Positions 63,012 to 64,000 of a DNA stretch of 64,000 nt are shown piece by piece. The position numbers and the translations under genes are program-made. The stretch's first letter is position 1, and every line of letters starts with the position of its first letter. Source of the DNA: Lichenicola sp964236105 (GTDB lineage: Bacteria; Pseudomonadota; Alphaproteobacteria; Acetobacterales; Acetobacteraceae); assembly GCA_964236105.1 (NCBI GenBank), contig CAXSBC010000002.1, positions 372,001 to 436,000 of the forward strand. The letters are read 5' to 3'. The notes beneath the pieces are model-generated. The model ran no database searches. It was not told where the DNA came from and saw only the letters and a program-made list of their open reading frames with translations.

Positions 63012-64000
63012 CGCGACACCACGCTGACCTGTCGCGTCCCGCCGAGCCGGGTGCGGCGCTGGATCAGCCACTGCTGGGAGACGGTCAGCAGGTTGTTCCA
63101 GCAGTAGTAGATCACCAGCCCGGCCGGCTGGCGGGCCAGCACGAACATGAAGATCAGCGGCATGAGCTGGAACAGCCGCGCCTGCGCCGGGTCCGGCGGC
63201 GGCGGGTTCAGCTTCTGCATCAGCAGCATGGTGCCGCCGAGCACGACCGGCCAGATCCCCAAATGCAGGAACGGCGTCAGCACCGCCGGATCGAACGGGA
63301 TCAGCCCGAACAGGTTGAAGACGTTGGTCGGATCGGGCTCCGACAGGTCGCGGATCCAGCCGAAGAACGGCGCGTGGCGCATCTCGATGGTGACCACGAG
63401 ATCCTTGTACAGGCACCAGAACACCGGCACCTGCACCAGCATCGGCAGGCAGCCGCTTGCCGGGTTGACGCCCTCCTGCTTGTAGAGCGCCATCATCTCC
63501 TGGTTGGTCGCCATCGGGTCGCCCTTGTGGCGCTCCCGGACGGCCTGCATCTTCGGCGCCAGCAGCTTCATCTTGCCCATGGAGCGGAACTGCTTGATCG
63601 CCAGCGGGAAGAACAGCGTCTTGACGATCAGGGTGAAGGCCAGCAGCGCCAGGCCGAAATTGCCGAGTGCGGTGTTCAGCCAGTCCAGCACGTAGAAGAT
63701 CGGCCGGGTCAGGAAAGCGAACCAGCCGAAATCAACCGCCTTCCAGAAGTCGGTGACGTGCAGGTCCGACTGGTAGGCCTCCAGCAGATGCACCTCCTTG
63801 GCGCCGGCAAACACGTGACTGCCGGTGCTGACGGCGCCGCCGGCCGGCACGCTCAGCGGCGCGCTGCTGACGAAATCCACCTGATAGGTGCCGGCACCGG
63901 CATTGGCATCGTAGCGGTAGCTGCCGGTTACCGCCTGGTCGTGGCCGGGGATGATGGCGGTCAGCCAGTACTTGTCGGTGATGCCGGCCCAGCCACCGTC
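63008..64000 (-). CDS. yidC: Membrane protein insertase YidC, C-terminal part (5' end outside window)
   Basis: The frame is open to the window edge and encodes the last ~330 residues. The end of the periplasmic domain (GGWAGITDKYWLTAIIPGHD, AVTGSYRYDANAGAGTYQVD) is followed by the conserved membrane core: WLNTALGNFGLALLAFTLIV, KTLFFPLAIKQFRSMGKMKL with the hydrophilic-groove Arg-type region, QEGVNPASGCLPMLVQVPVF and PAGLVIYYCWNNLLTVSQQW. The tail is short and basic (RRTRLGGTRQ). It inserts membrane proteins with or without Sec. The following engB start overlaps its stop, the usual rpmH-rnpA-yidC-engB order. Confidence 0.96.
   Translation of the reverse strand, partial: DGGWAGITDKYWLTAIIPGHDQAVTGSYRYDANAGAGTYQVDFVSSAPLSVPAGGAVSTGSHVFAGAKEVHLLEAYQSDLHVTDFWKAVDFGWFAFLTRPIFYVLDWLNTALGNFGLALLAFTLIVKTLFFPLAIKQFRSMGKMKLLAPKMQAVRERHKGDPMATNQEMMALYKQEGVNPASGCLPMLVQVPVFWCLYKDLVVTIEMRHAPFFGWIRDLSEPDPTNVFNLFGLIPFDPAVLTPFLHLGIWPVVLGGTMLLMQKLNPPPPDPAQARLFQLMPLIFMFVLARQPAGLVIYYCWNNLLTVSQQWLIQRRTRLGGTRQVSVVSR

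Overview
The window is very GC-rich (roughly 70 % by eye) and densely packed, with many 4-base stop/start overlaps. It looks like a chromosomal backbone segment of an alphaproteobacterium, most probably Acetobacteraceae or another Rhodospirillales. Supporting this are a full-length Lpt/rpoN/hpf block, an Hsp20-DUF1150 pair, gltD-gltB, and a yidC-engB-argB / dapD-dapE / truA-fmt-def neighbourhood. No IS element, phage gene, integrase or CRISPR array was seen, so this reads as core genome with a few accessory insertions.

Layout. 1-3.6 kb: the 3' end of glyS, then a minus-strand trio of FAD oxidoreductase, SAM methyltransferase and type III polyketide synthase, a compact phenolic-lipid-type cluster. 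3.7-7.1 kb: a DUF885 lipoprotein, a Tat-exported DUF1264 protein and two small DUF1622-like membrane proteins. 7.2-12.2 kb: two glycosyltransferases, thrS and infC on the minus strand; infC appears to start at ATA. 12.3-17.4 kb: a DUF5872/SAP-like protein, an alpha/beta hydrolase, an SDR protein, a TPR protein, an HI0933 flavoprotein and a GST. 17.5-19.5 kb: minCDE. 19.5-27.8 kb: a GntR regulator, an ABC exporter, a family-4 glycosyltransferase, a fused 5-oxoprolinase and a GNAT enzyme. 27.7-35.4 kb: FKBP, YihY, M48 protease, ABC1 kinase, PepF and a CDF transporter. 35.4-39.6 kb: a DUF1176 protein and a Pit phosphate transporter, separated by long apparently non-coding stretches. 39.6-46.8 kb: glutamate synthase (gltB, gltD) and an NDUFA9-like protein. 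46.9-52.9 kb: tRNA-Leu(CAG), an RNase D-like exonuclease, lptC-lptA-lptB, rpoN and hpf. 52.9-64 kb: DUF1150/Hsp20, def-fmt-truA, YIP1-like/dapE/dapD, a degenerate GGDEF + DUF2336 pair, argB, engB and the 3' part of yidC.

The functional themes are translation (glyS, thrS, infC, def, fmt, truA, hpf, tRNA-Leu), the envelope (Lpt, glycosyltransferases, yidC, proteases), division-site selection (min), and nitrogen/amino-acid metabolism (gltBD, argB, dapD, dapE, rpoN). I see no clearly new large system. The items most worth following up are the type III PKS trio, the PAS-degenerate-GGDEF/DUF2336 pair inserted between argB and dapD, a set of non-ATG starts (ATA for infC, CTG for engB and for the DUF1176 protein), and the Hsp20 leader with a 12-bp palindrome.
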